Positions 42,655 to 54,825 of a DNA stretch of 64,000 nucleotides are shown one piece after another; the first letter of the stretch is position 1; every line of letters starts with the position of its first letter. The DNA lies in NCBI RefSeq assembly GCF_958298935.1, contig NC_084940.1, forward strand, positions 21,757,146 to 21,821,145, read 5' to 3'. This DNA is from Phragmites australis. Lineage: Eukaryota; Streptophyta; Magnoliopsida; Poales; Poaceae. The notes under the pieces were generated by a model. The model worked only from the letters and a program-made list of their open reading frames with translations. It did not search any database and was not told where the DNA came from. Both the position numbers and the translations under genes were made by a program.

Positions 42655-45555
42655 TGATCTGAGAAATCATCTACATAGTACTCTAATTAATCATTAAGTC
42701 GATCATTTACTTAATCGTGACTTCAACGATTAACCAGAATACTATCTCGGTAGTCCCGGCACGTGTTTTGTGCCCAAAGTTGGAACACATGCCTAACAAC
42801 ATAAACAATCACAACCAAGATTAATAAAGAGTGAGTAATTAAATTACATTATAAGTTCTTAAGCATTTACAAGTTTAACAATTTACAGCAAAAGAGATCC
42901 AGGAGGATACTAAAAGTGATCAACTCCTAGCCAAAAGAGAAAGTACACAGCGAAAATAAAAGCTATAGACCACAAAAGTGGGTGAAACCATATGCCCTCA
43001 GCCTTCACCTAAAAAGTGCGACCACCGAGTAGTTTCCTACTCATGCTCGCCACCCTTGGCAGGCGTGAAGTAGCCAAAAACCAACTCCTCCTCGATGGTA
43101 ACACCTGAAAAGTAGCGTGAGTACTTAGGTACTCGCAAGACTTAATCCATAATAGACACTTATAAATAGTCTGACTCCGAAGATTATGCATTTGGATATT
43201 AGTAAGAAAAAGCAACATGGTTAAGTAAATTTCATATGCAAAAGCGAATTTGACATAAACATGTGTGGGCAATGATACTAGACCAAAGTAACAAACTAGC
43301 CCATAAATATCAACTGAACATAATGTAAAAGGAACCACAAGAATAAAATCTGTAAAGCACCATCTCAACCCATCAACCACCTCAATCCACATTCATAACT
43401 CTACGAGTGCTGCAAAAGGACAAAAGCATGCTCATAACCGAGAGCATGGCATTTTGAAATGTTTTTACAACCTATTAGGGAGTACTCGTTTACATACACG
43501 ACTTGAGGACCATATGGCTTGTATAACCACACAGGTCCATACAAGGGGATACTCATGTCATCCTTTTCTAATAAGCCCCGATCATTTGATCATGTGCCGG
43601 TAGGTGCGGGGGTCATCCAGATCTACTTTCGGAGCAAACTGGATACCCCAACTGACCTCATACCTGATACTATTGACCTGCATGCCAAAAAGCCACAACT
43701 ACAAGGTAATCGGCTTATCGTTCCCATATACGACATGTAGTAATCACAGAAAGTGCTAAAGCCAATTGCAACAACGATCGGTGCTTAAACGATGCAAGTG
43801 ATCTACGGTGTCCGGGTTCCTCTCTTGACCTACCTAGGGGAACTCCACATCCAGGCAGAAGAAACATCCCTAACGGCACCCACATCTCGACTCATCCTCA
43901 CCACTCATCCAACAAACACCATCAACCCATCATTGTGACCATAGTGTAAGTAATTAGGCCTAGGCTCGCGAACATTGAAATATTTCACCACTCGACTTCT
44001 ACCAAAGAACCTAAGCTTGGCTCTACAATTCGGTTAGCCTTTGAATTAGACATCATCAAGTTAAAGCCTGGCTACAAGGATATGGACAATGCATGTTGTA
44101 CCACTGTCATGATACGCTCCGGTTTTTCGTTCATTAAAGAAGAACATGCACAATTATGAGCATGAATGAAATGCACAATGTATGCTACAACATGCATAAC
44201 AACAAGTTAAAGGTGTAAGACATACAGAGGAATAACAAAACTTGGGATCTAAACAACACCAGAAAAGTAATAGGAGGCCGGAGACTCCGGGTTGTACTCA
44301 GAGACTCGGGGTTCTGGAACCTCTTGGCTATCCTCCAGACTGGGGTCTCGGTTAGCCATTTTCTGATTAACCCAGAATCTCCGGGTGAGTCCGGATACTC
44401 CAGGTCAGGCCGAACATTCTGGGTGAGGCTCCGAGTGGGGCTCTCTGCTAACTCCAAAACGAATATACCCGGACTCTCCGAGTTTAACCTAGACTATCCA
44501 GGTTCTGGCCGAGTTGGGTTCTAAAGTGTTTTTCGTTAGTCGATTCCACTCGCTGTTAAATCTATGCTACACAAACATGTATATGCACTATACAAAGGGT
44601 TCTAGAGTTAAATTACACACTAACTACACATGAATTTTGAATACAATTCAATGGGGTTTTCACTTGGCTACCCGAAATATCTAGGTTGATTCGGAGTATC
44701 CAGGTTGTCAAGAGAGGTTTCTTTGAGCAGGCGGGGGGGGGGGGGACTCAGCCGATTTGATTTGCGAGCCTCTCCATGCCAAAGGGAAACATGTTTGAGA
44801 TATTTCATAGAGTCTAGAACTCACTCACCAACCTAGCAACACGATTCCTAACTCAAATCTCACCCAAATTCTTATTTTAGCTCCAAAGCTCAAGAATTCA
44901 AGAACTCACAACTTTAGCTCCAAACTCAAAATCGACCAACCAAATCATGCATTCTTGCCTTGAGAGGCCTAAGGGACTTACCCATAGTGCTTTTGGAGGT
45001 TGGTTGACCATCGTGGGATGGAGGAAATGCTCGGAAGAGGAAGAACGTCGGTGCTCCTCGTTCTTCAACCAAGAATACCAAACAAGTCAAAACCAGCTCG
45101 AATCTTCTAGGAAAACAAAAATGAATTGGATGGATGGGTAGATTATGAGCTCCTGATCATAGGAGTACCACATGCATACCTTAAATCCATCTCCTGAGGC
45201 CAGATTTTGGGGAGAGGGAGAGAGTGCTTGAGAGAGGGAGGGAGAGAGGGAGCTCTCAGCTCCTTGGGCTGGTTGGGAGCATGGGAGTAAGAGAGATAGG
45301 GGGTGGGTGGGGCATCTACTGCCCATGAGGGAGAGAGAGGGGTGGTTGGCCCACTCCGGTAGGGCCCACGTGTTAGAGAAACAGGACATTTCTAATTTGA
45401 TTTCTATTCTTTTCTCTCCCAAATTACCTTCTTTCATCTGATTGACATTAAACGAATTGCACTAGCATTCCAAACTAAATTGCCCTAAAATTAATTATGA
45501 CCATAATGATACATAATTAGACTTAATTACGTGATTACAGTTTTGGGACGTGACA
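42655..45555 (-). repeat. 5' LTR of E4
   Basis: It is 2,901 bp, TGTCACGTCCC to GATCA. At about 44,275-44,520 and 44,670-44,710 it carries TCCGGG and CCGGAGACTCCGGGT-type motifs. At the corresponding place of the G3 LTR a different motif (GGTCTGACCGC) is found. Confidence 0.85.
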
Positions 45556-47554
45556 AAAGTTGTACTTCCTGGAACTATTGGGGCAAGAGGGGGTTGCCAT
45601 TGTACACGGTGTACTTAGTGAAACATTAGCGGGTATGCATATGTTCAGAAACGCTTTGTAAAGGCTTTGTAGTGATTAAGTGTCTAGCTAACATAGGTTG
45701 AATAGAAATCATTACTTGTGAGTAAAATATACAACCTTTGTAGAGTATAAACTAGTTAATCATCCGTGCTCACGGTCAAGGGTAGTGAGAAAAGCCACAC
45801 GTGATTAGAATATTATGGTTTGGTTGGTTGGGTTAATCACGGTTGCGGAAACTATGAATGAAGTGTTAGTTTTGGTCAACCATGGTGGTGAGAACCTTAG
45901 TTGAGGTGGTCAGTTTTGTTGTAAAGTCAAGGTAGAGAGAATCTTGAGGTTAATGTTTATTTGCTGTCATTCACTTAATTATTTACTAGCTTTTAACTGT
46001 TTTAAAGTAAATATTGTTTTTATGCAAAAGGGCTATGTTAGCCATACTATTGATAAATCTTCATATGCATATTTACCTCACAACTTGCGGAGTACGACAT
46101 GTGCTCACACTTGCCATACCTAAACACACTCAATTAGAGAAAAATTTGTGGGTTTCATGGGAGATGGAGCATTTTAAGGTGGTTCTCCATCGGTTTTCCT
46201 ATGGAGTCATCAAGAGAAATAATGACTACGTTTAGATCTGGGGCAATTTTATTTGATTTCTCAACCCTTAAAGGTCACTTTTTTAACATAATTTAAGTAC
46301 GCTTAAGATGAATATTAGTTTATCAATTATGAAGTCACTATGTGTTGGTATTGATTCCTAGCTTAACACATAGCTAAGATTGGTCAGTTTCTTAGACCGG
46401 TCTCGTCAATACACATGGGGAAGTGATGACTATCACCAAGTGGGTTAGGCTCAATTGCACTGGTCTGTGGTCCTTCAGTCCATAGGACCCTGCTTGGGTC
46501 TTGCCTTTTCTTTTTGGTGTTTTGAGTCGAATTTTGATGATTCACTATAGAAGAGGTTACAAAAGTACTTTTTGCCAATACCGTTGTGGTTAGAAACAAT
46601 AATAGTGATTGTGGTGATAAGAACATCAATTTATGAGAGAACCAAGAGCCGTTTTGGTGCAATAACTATCACCAACAACTAAATAGTTGTGTGTTTACCT
46701 AAGGATTTTGTTGCTAGTTACTTGAGCGGCACATGTTGTCTACTCTCAACTAACATATTCCATGCATATTTTATAGAATTTGTGAATTATCAATAATTTT
46801 TTCAACTAGAGGCCCAAGGGATCTACTAGAACCTTCACTTGTCTGCTATGCCACTCCATTTCCTAGTTTGGGTCTTTATAGATAGTCATCTTGTGGTAGC
46901 TTATATTATGTACGTTGAGAACTACAACGGCAATTCATATGATTATAAATTTTTGGAATGTAATAAATGCAGAAGACACAAAACAAAGAATAATGCTACG
47001 CAATGCTATCTTTTGAGATCTTCTTGCATCCAATACACAACACAAAAAAAGTAAAGTTAAGTAGATTGAAAACTACAATGTGCAATGTGTGCACTTTTAA
47101 ATTCAAGACCTTTTTACATCCAGTAGACAACACAAAAAGGTTAAGATTTAACTGTACCAATAAAATATCCAAAATCAAAATGGATTGTAAATCCCATTTG
47201 TGTGAGATTGTTGCTCTTCCTTGTTCACACCATTGATCACTATGGCTACTAGCAACGTAGTAAACATTATGCTTTGAACGGTTTCTGGTATGTGACTTTT
47301 CCTTACCGAGTTTCTATAAATTAGTTGATAAACTCATTCTTGCGCTGAAGGACACTAAGTTGGCGTAGTGCTCCACCCGTTCTTGTGTTGCTTCCGTTTG
47401 CGGTGGTGAGGGCCACTATGCCTGGGCCTGCAAGCACCCCTGTAGTCCACAACCTTGTCCAACCCGGACCCTTTTATGGATCAGCATGTCCCACCAGAAC
47501 AGCATGTTCATATGATAGTTTGACTGTGGGGGTGGGTAGGCATCAAAAGTTGTT
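45556..47554 (+). repeat. probable LTR remnant, plus strand
   Basis: It has no coding capacity. Style and composition resemble the 3' halves of long gypsy LTRs, and it ends GGTAGGCATCA shortly before a primer site. The left end was not found and no second copy is present here, so its extent is a guess. 46,960-47,160 contains two copies of a unit with CATCCANTANACAACACAAAAA. Confidence 0.45.
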
Positions 47555-47567
47555 TGGTATCAGAGCC
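47555..47567 (+). promoter_or_regulatory. isolated primer-binding site, tRNA-iMet
   Basis: TGGTATCAGAGCC is an exact 13-base match. No gag follows, so only the LTR-proximal end of that element remains. Confidence 0.75.
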
Positions 47568-48049
47568 TATTACAAGAGCCAATGGTAGGCACTATCTGGT
47601 CATATTGCATAGCTTGCTACAGGATATGACAGGTAGTTTTGTGCACCACCAGCGAATATAGCTATACCATGACCTTAATATTACCAAGGTACAAATTTGT
47701 TTTGTTGCAGTGATGTTATGTTAGTCTGTTATAGAGGAGCAAATGCTAATTCCGAAGGATTGGGCAAGATGTCACATATTCAAGGTTTTGTTTCTTCTCC
47801 CCCATGTTTGGATTATATTTTCACTAATTTTGTTTAGTAAGATTAGAGTTAGTGTTCTAATATCTTGTGCTCACATTAGTCCTAGTATGATGTTTTTAGC
47901 TTATGGGTTATTGAATAACAATGTAATCCTAGACAATAAAATTAATATTATTTCTATTTATTGTTGAATTCAGAATGGTGGTTTCCGTAAATATACATAC
48001 TACTAATCAAGAGCATTTGGAACACAGGAACACCATATTTCTGACAAGA
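47568..48049. other. no gene seen
   Basis: AT-rich. 47,870-47,960 resembles 51,615-51,770 (shared TTATTGAATAACAA and TATTTCTATTTAT), so it may be part of the duplication that produced the two paralogous genes. Confidence 0.5.
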
Positions 48050-49335
48050 AAGAAACTTTTCTTTTTGAATTCTTTAAAGGAAAGCTGTTTGTTTTATCTT
48101 ACACCTTTTTCCCCTTAATTTGTCTGGAAAAGTTACTTTTCTTCTTGAATTATACAATGGAAAGTTGTCTATTACAACTTATACCTTTTTTTTCTTAATT
48201 TAAGAAGTGGATTTTTCTTCTTGAATTCTGCAAAGAAAAGTTGTCTGTTTTGTCTAACACATTTCCCCCCTTAATTTGGGAATACTTTTCTTCTTGAATT
48301 TTGCAAAGGAAAGTTGTTTCTTTTAACTTACACTTTTTCCCCTTAATTTGGGATAGGAACTTTTCTTCTTGAATTCTGCAAAGGAAAGCTGTTTGTTTTA
48401 ACTTACACCTTTTCCCCTTAATTTGGCCAGCAAAGTTACCATTCTTCTTGAATTATGCAATGGAAAGTTGTCTGTTATAACTTACACCTTTTTTCTCTTA
48501 ATTTGGGAAGTGAACTTTTCTTCTTGAATTCTGCGAAGGAAAGCTGCTTGTTTTATCTTAACCTTTTTCCCCTTAATTTGGGCTAGGAAAGTTACTTTTC
48601 TTCTTGGATTCTTCAATGGGAAGTTGTTTCAAGACTACTCCCAATGGGGAGTTTCATAATGTTGTTTCCAGGAGTGGCACATCAACAAGATAGCAATAAA
48701 TTGATGTTCAAACACTCTTCTCTAATGCATAGTTTCATTTTGTTGTTTCATATGCTCTTCATGCAAGACTCATTAGGTGTTGGACTTTGTGTCTAGGTGG
48801 TTTCATCTAGATGAAACTACTTTGATCTCTCTCTTCTTAATTAGCTTGCCACATCATCAAAAATACTAATATGACACCTCATTAAATGAAACGAAACTCC
48901 CATTGGGGGTAGTCTAACTTACAACTCCCCCCCCCCCCCTAGTTTGGGAACTGGACTTTTCTTCTTGAATTCTGCAAAGGAAAGTTGTTTGTTTTAACTT
49001 ATACTTTTTTCCCTTAATATGGGAAAGGAGCTTTTCCTTTGAATTCTGCAAAGGAAAGCTATTTGTTTTAACTTACACCCTTTCCCCCTTAATTTGGCCA
49101 GGAAAGTTGTTTTTCTTCTTGAATTATGTAATGGAAAATTGTCATTATAACTTACACCTTTTTTCCTTAATTTGGGAAGTGAACCTTTCTTCTTGAATTC
49201 TGCAAAAAAAAAAAAAAAATTGTTTGTTTTATCTTACACCTTTTTTCCCTTGATTTGGGAACTGAACTTTTCTTCTTGAATTCTGCAAAGAAAAGTTGTT
49301 TGTTTTATCTCACACATTTTTCCCCTTAATTTGTG
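48050..49335. repeat. satellite array, about 77-bp units, split by a MITE
   Basis: Units contain CTTTTCTTCTTGAATTCTGC, AAGGAAAGTTGTTTGTTTTA and TTACACCTTTTTCCCCTTAA. TTGAATT anchors lie near 48,066, 48,145, 48,221, 48,294, 48,369, 48,449, 48,524 and 48,604, and resume from about 48,966 to 49,277. Unit types alternate: the GAATTATNNAATGG type recurs at 48,145 and 48,449, 304 bp apart, pointing to a higher-order period of four units. Confidence 0.9.
48632..48915. mobile_element. MITE inside the satellite array
   Basis: It is 284 bp with inverted ends AGACTACTCCCAATGGGGAG and, on the other strand, AGACTACCCCCAATGGGAG, about 25 bp each. There is no coding capacity. It interrupts one satellite unit between GTTGTTT and AACTTAC. 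A clear target duplication was not identified, so the superfamily is open. Confidence 0.82.
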
Positions 49336-49877
49336 GAGCGTGGTACGAAAAGAAATGACACCTGCAAACAACTCATACACTTGTCCATAAACTGTGGTGA
49401 AAGGTAAGCATATAATAAATGCAATTGTTGAAACTATAGACCGGAAAGGAAGTAGAAGCATAACCAAAAGAGAAAGAAACAAAAAAAGCAACCATACCAT
49501 CTTCCAAAGATAAGGTAGCTTTCATTTGCAGAAATTAAGAGGAACTGAAACTTCCTGTAATTGTAACTGTCACTAAAAAGTTATGGGTGCTTTTCTTCGT
49601 AAACTAAGCAAAAGAAAGCACCATGCCAAACAAACAGCATGCTGTAGTACATAGCTCAAGAAATCCATGTGAACCTCCTTAAATTCAGAATGTATCAACT
49701 ACCTCATGAAATCCTGAAACGTTTCAGCATATTTGTCATAACATACTGAAAACTGCAAAGAGTTTAGGGGCAATCATTCACATGTTGCAGCAAGCTAAAG
49801 ATAAATCAAGCTCAATGCCTTCTACGTATATATTTTCCGAAAAGGGTCAGGCCAATCAAGCGTTGGAGCTTATAGTC

Positions 49878-49886
49878 TATAAATAG
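49878..49886 (+). promoter_or_regulatory. TATA box of gene copy 1
   Basis: TATAAATAG lies 83 bp before the ancestral start position. Context (CTATAAATAGAC, then GAGTTCCTNCAAAAC-like and AAGTCCTCAAC) is shared with copy 2. Confidence 0.8.
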
Positions 49887-49968
49887 ACCTGATCACTCTT
49901 AGAGTTCCTGCATAACAACAAGTCCTCAACTTCAAATCATACGAGTTGTGGATCACCTAGTACTTGAT

Positions 49969-50658
49969 TTGGCACAAGCAGGTAAGGGCAAGAAGGTGGA
50001 GTCTTTGCCAGAAAAGAAAGATGTTTCCAACAAAGCCAGTGTGACCTTAAGGAGAGAAGCAGAGGAATCCAACTCTATGGTAAATGGCAGCAATAGAATG
50101 GGTGTTAATGTGTTATTTTTAAAGAATTTGTGTTCCTTTTTGTGTACGACGAGTGTTCAAACTAATAAGAAACTGGCGGTACTAGTATAAGTTCATCTGT
50201 TATCGTACCATCAACTTTTATACAAGAAGTTAACTACCTAGGTTCATACCATTCATAGACTGACCAGTGATTGTTAATTGGCAGATGTCCAGGATGGAAG
50301 GAATGGTGGGCCAAGAAGTGAGGCAATACATGTTACAAAAGAAAGTCACACTTGGCAGCCAGGTGAAAGCAACAATTAAGAAGGTCAGTTTCAATGGTTT
50401 ATTCTCTGCGTCGTCTTAGTCATGCAGACTTCCTTGGTCCCTGGTATAATATACAACATTATATGTCAAGTGGCAAGTTATACCGCACTATATTTCCCAC
50501 TATCTTGAGATATACCACTGCAGCTTCTGCGTAAAGACAAGCCAAAAAAGAAGAAGAATCGAACTATGATGCGCGAAATCTTAGGCGCTGTGCTCAAATT
50601 CCACAAGGATGACGACGTGGACCCTACAGCAGTAAGAGCTGCAGGAGGAGCTGCATAA
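49969..50658 (+). pseudogene. small lysine-rich protein gene, copy 1 (start codon lost)
   Basis: Exons at 49,969-50,079, 50,285-50,383 and 50,524-50,658, all GT-AG and all phase 0, same exon lengths as copy 2 apart from one extra codon in exon 3. The predicted product is 114 aa: AQAGKGKKVESLPEKKD, then RREAEESNSM, MSRMEGMVGQEVRQYMLQKK, a lysine run KDKPKKKKN, and ILGAVLKFHKDDDVDP near the end. The position of the initiator ATG in copy 2 is TTG here and no in-frame ATG precedes it before a stop. Start could shift to the first Met of exon 2. The family is not recognised. Sequence suggests a soluble, highly basic protein, perhaps nuclear; that is inference. Confidence 0.7.
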
Positions 50659-51301
50659 AGGAGACGAAGATATCGAGCATGCATGCACCAGAAATCCGTT
50701 CCTGTCTTATATAGTTGTCTAAGTTAATAGTACTAGTACCTGTTGTTATGTTTAGGGTCACTCTCTGGTCATGTGGGTCCTGCTGTTTATGTTATACTCT
50801 CCTTGGTGCAAAGTGTGTGATAATATCCTAATAAAAGAAGGGCATATGATCCACCAAACTGTAAGGCTGTAACACCAAAAAAAATTAAAAATCTAGAATA
50901 TATGAGCCAAAATATTATAATATGCAATTGTGGATTTTATCTGAACTATTTGGTAATTGTTTTGAATTTTTAAAAATATATAATGCATTCCATGTTTTCC
51001 AGCAGCATTCAAATAATTCTCAAAGAATCTATTACCATGGTAAAGTCTTGAAATAATTTACATAAGGTCCTACTGGCTTAAAGTATGATTAATTTTGTTA
51101 AGAATTTTTTAAACCAGTTTGATTACCGACCAAATTCAAATTAATGAATATCTGGATTAAATTTAATTGTAGGAATAAATTGAAATGTTTATATAAAAAT
51201 CCGAATTGTGATATGATAATAATTGGAACACTTATGTGATAATCTAAAAATAGTGGGATCCGCTTGAAAGCCAATCCAATTCCTCAAAAGTAGGGTGTTT
51301 T
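50659..51301. other. downstream region of copy 1, no gene
   Basis: Directly after the stop, sequence remains similar to that after copy 2 (TCTGGTCATNTGGGTCC), so the 3' untranslated region is part of the duplication. AATAAAAGAAGGGCATAT at about 50,829 resembles a polyadenylation context also present at 53,515. After 50,870 it is AT-rich without features. Confidence 0.6.
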
Positions 51302-51587
51302 CACTACAACACGGATGGTTTTTTTTTTTTTTTTTGGCACCGATATGTGCCCGCATATGACTAGCAAGTGCCCCTGAATTCAATTGAGGGGCACATAATA
51401 TGTGCCGGTGAATATCGTGTAAGGGATTCTATACACGGCACATAGGAAACCACGACAAATATATATGCCAGCATCCTTCCGCAACCTTGGCACACATATG
51501 TGCCGCACTCCCTATGTTTAACTGGCACTTATATGTGCCATTCTAGATTCAATAACCTGGCACATACATGTGCCATTCTCCCTAGTG
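51302..51587. mobile_element. small CACTA-derived element
   Basis: It begins CACTACAACACGGATGG, followed by a T run, and ends CCCTAGTG. Inside, the self-complementary unit GGCACATATGTGCC and variants occur five or more times in about 230 bp. The flanks do not show a matching 3-bp duplication, so the right border is a guess. Confidence 0.55.
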
Positions 51588-52579
51588 TGCCAATATCTTA
51601 GGATTTTATTCTCCAATTATGTTTTTTTCTTATGAATTATTGAATAACAAAGTAATTCTAGCCGAGATGTCAATCGAAGTAAAATCATCAGCTATGAAGA
51701 TAGCATTTTACCGGACTGGAAGAACCAATGTGATTAATGCTATTTCTATTTATGTTTTAGTTCAAGCATGTTTTTGTCAAAATACAAATATTAAATTATT
51801 CTATCGTCCTTCATAGCATTTATCCCCATCTTGGATATATATATGCTCATTGGATCACGTCCACCTCTGCAATGCTTTGTCACATGGCATCATTTTCATT
51901 TACCATTTGCATCACCACAAACAGCTGGTAAACATTTATACAAATTGTGGCTGCAAGTAGACAAACTCATAAACCGTGGTGAAAGATAAGCATCTAATAA
52001 ATATCGTTGTTTAAAGTGTGCAAAAGAAATGAAGTAAAATGTAGTAGCTAAAAAGTGGCATATGTAGCCTTGCATATAAAATAGCTGCTATTTACAAAAA
52101 GAAAGATACACCAGAAGACTAAGAAAACAAAGAGGAACAATATTAGTGTACTAGCATCATCTCTTCGAATGATAAGGCACCTGATATTTGCAGAAATTAA
52201 GGATAATGAAGAGAGGAATTGAGTAGCTGTAACTGCCATCTCATGAGAACATTATGTCCTGCCTTTTCCTTCATAAACTAAGGAAAAGAATGCTAGCAGA
52301 ATACTAAACAAACAGGGCTGCCAAACAAACTGTATGCTAATATAGGATTGCCCAAGAAATCCATGTGAACCTTCTTAAATTCAGAAACCATTAACTGCCT
52401 CATGAAATTCTGAAATGTTTCAGCATATTACTGGAAAAATATTGAAACTGCAGAGCTTTGTAGCAGCCATTAACATGCTACTGCAAGCTAGAGATCAACG
52501 AGTTTCATGACTATTTTGTTACTTATATATATTTTTTTTAAAAGGGGTAAAGCTAATAAAGTTTTTGAAGCTTACGGCC
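51588..52579. other. upstream region of copy 2
   Basis: From about 51,900 this region runs parallel to 49,340-49,877 (shared AAATCCATGTGAACC, CTCATGAAATNCTGAAA and GTTTCAGCATAT), so at least 600 bp of upstream DNA were duplicated with the gene. No coding sequence is seen. Confidence 0.65.
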
Positions 52580-52588
52580 TATAAATAG
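52580..52588 (+). promoter_or_regulatory. TATA box of gene copy 2
   Basis: TATAAATAG lies 73 bp before the ATG, in the same context as copy 1. Confidence 0.82.
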
Positions 52589-52660
52589 ACATGATAATTC
52601 CTGGAGTTCCTACAAAACTACAAGTCCTCAACACTAGTCTTCGACCACACAGTACTTGAT

Positions 52661-53348
52661 ATGGCGCAAGGAGATAAGGGCACGAAGATGGTGCCTTTGC
52701 CAAAAAAGAAAGATGTCGCCAACACAACCCATACGACCATAAGGAGACAAGTAGAAGAATCCAAGTCTATGGTAAATGGAAGCACTACAATGGGTGTTAA
52801 TGTGTTATGTTTACAGAAGTGGTTATTTTTTACATCCATTTTGAGTAAGAATAGCGTTGTTCCCACTAAATAAACATTGATTCATGTGCAATCTTACCAC
52901 CATCAATTTGACGCAATCTAAGCAGTTGGATAGCTAGATTTATACAATCCATGCACTGATCTCAAAGACCATTTATTGTTAATTGACAGATGTCAAGGAT
53001 CGAAGGCATGGAGGCCCAAGAACTGAGGGAGTACATGTTACAAAAGAAATGGACACTTCACCGCCAAATGAAAGCAACAATCAAGAAGGTCAGCTTGTCA
53101 CAATCTATCCTCTGTTTCTTTCTTAACCATGCAACATTTTTTACTTCATGAGATATATGTCAAGTATAAGGTTATACCACACAGTATATCTTATTATCTT
53201 GTGATCTCCACTGCAGCTTCTTGAGAAAGACAAGCCGAAGAAGAAGAAGAGAGCCATGCTGTGCCCGATCTTGGGCGCTGTGCTCAAATATCACAAGGAT
53301 GATGATATGGACCCTGCAGTTGCAGGAGCTGTTGGAGCAGCTGCATAA
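52661..53348 (+). CDS. small lysine-rich protein gene, copy 2 (intact)
   Basis: ATG 52,661. Exons 52,661-52,771, 52,990-53,088 and 53,217-53,348; introns begin GT (GTAAAT, GTCAGC) and end AG (TTGACAG, CTGCAG), all phase 0. The product is 113 aa: MAQGDKGTKMVPLPKKKD, VEESKSM, then MSRIEGMEAQELREYMLQKK, the run KDKPKKKKRAM, and ILGAVLKYHKDDDMDP with an alanine-rich end. There is no signal peptide, membrane segment or zinc motif. Exon 2 is likely helical. The lysine cluster could be a nuclear signal. The paralogue at 49.97 kb keeps the same gene structure, which supports selection at some time. I cannot name a family; it might be a lineage-specific gene or a gene captured by a transposon. Confidence 0.75.
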
Positions 53349-54586
53349 AGAGATGGCGAGATCGATTACGCATGCACCAGAAACTCGTTATAGTCTTAGG
53401 TCCCTTAGTACTGCTAGTACTTGACTGTCATGTCAAGCTATCTATCTTTAGTGTTTATTCTCTGGTCATCTGGGTCCAACTGTTTATGTTATACTTGTTG
53501 CAAAGCGTGATATTAATGAAAAAAGGGCATATTTTCTATTGAGACAATTGTTTTTGAAGGAAAATTTCTACCGAAGGAAAAATGTGAAGTCATCATAAAA
53601 AATATGCGAGGGGCTTAAAAAGGAAGCAATTAATGTATATAGGGACATTAGAATATGTTGTGCTGTATGGTTAATCGATTGGTGACTTACAAAATGCACT
53701 GACACATGTTCAAATAAATAATAAAGACATGGATAATAATGCACAGGACAAAATTCTTACTGTTGTACTCTGATATCCCTTCTTGTGCACAACAGCCCCT
53801 AATTCCGTTGTGATGCATTTGAAAAAAGCGCGCATGGTTCTAGAATAAAGTAGATGAACCTCGTGGAGAGAACCAAACTAATAACGATGAAGCAACTACA
53901 ACAAGACAAAACGATCTTGCAAAGGTCACAGCAAATTCTATACGGTAAAATTGCTAAAACCCACCTGATTTTTTTAGGTTCATAAAAAAACACTATTAAC
54001 ACCTGCATCTGTTTAAATTCCTTGATGGCAATCCCCCCAACGGCTTTTGTGTTTGATGGTTAGCTTTTATTTCCCAGCTTCATGGAGACAAGTATGGGAT
54101 ATGTTGGGAAGCAATGGTGTGTTGTCGTGAGAAAAGGTGAGATGTTTTGACACTGAAGAAATAGTCATGGTAATTTCGCACGATCTGGGATTGCTTTGAC
54201 ACAAAGCTAAGTTGTGACCTTTTGTGGAGAAGGATAAAGTAGGTTAATAAGTTCTTGCGACCAAGAATGAAAAAATGAGAACCTGCCCACTAGCTCTTTC
54301 AGGTGAAAAGCCCAGAACGGTTTTTATTCAAGCAGTTTCTGGTAGTTTTTTTTAGTGGTTATCAAATAGATCCAAGCTGCTTATTCGGTAGTTGCGGGTA
54401 ACTGTCTATTTTGGTTTGGGTTGATAGCCGAACACAATATAGCTATTTTGATCTGATTCTCAATTATGCGCCCAAACTTTTTACTGTAGATTGGATGATG
54501 TGAGGGTTGGTCCCAATCTTTTGATACGAACGGGTAACTATCGATTTATCGGTGAATGACGATGAAGATCTGGCTTCCAATCAGGT
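53349..54586. other. no gene seen
   Basis: 3' flank of copy 2, with AATGAAAAAAGGGCATAT at 53,515 as a possible polyadenylation region. The rest is unassigned single-copy-looking DNA. Confidence 0.6.
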
Positions 54587-54825
54587 TGACCAAATCCAAC
54601 TACAATAGGTCGTTCGAGTCGGGTCATCAATGTTGGCTTTGATAGACCGGCATTGATGAAGTATCAGTACCGGTTCATAACTTCCCGTGCTCAATCGATG
54701 ATTGAGCCAGGTTGAACCGGTACTGATACTTCGACTCTTGGAAAAAATCGGTATTGATACTTTGGTGCCGGCTGGTAACCATGAGTAGGCACTAGTATTG
54801 ACTATCAGTATATGCTGGTCTATTA
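54587..54825. mobile_element. CACTA-type terminal fragment
   Basis: AACTACAATAGGTCGTTCGAG and the units TATCAGTACCGGTTC and GAACCGGTACTGATACTTC are typical of another CACTA subfamily's subterminal region. Only one end is present. It is followed at once by the start of element D. Confidence 0.5.

Larger units (their letters stand above)
40570..45555 (-). mobile_element. Ty3/gypsy fragment E4 (5' LTR joined to integrase)
   Basis: On the minus strand: a 2.9-kb 5' LTR, primer site, leader, the very start of gag, then directly integrase. Most of gag, protease, RT and RNase H are deleted, and no 3' LTR is present. It is the same family as G3 (LTR start TGTCACGTCCCAAA, length, integrase). The left junction with CACTA ORF1 is uncertain by about 40 bp. 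Confidence 0.83.

Noticed and set aside
48050..49335. CRISPR-like array
   Set aside because: Units are contiguous and degenerate without spacers, in a plant context.
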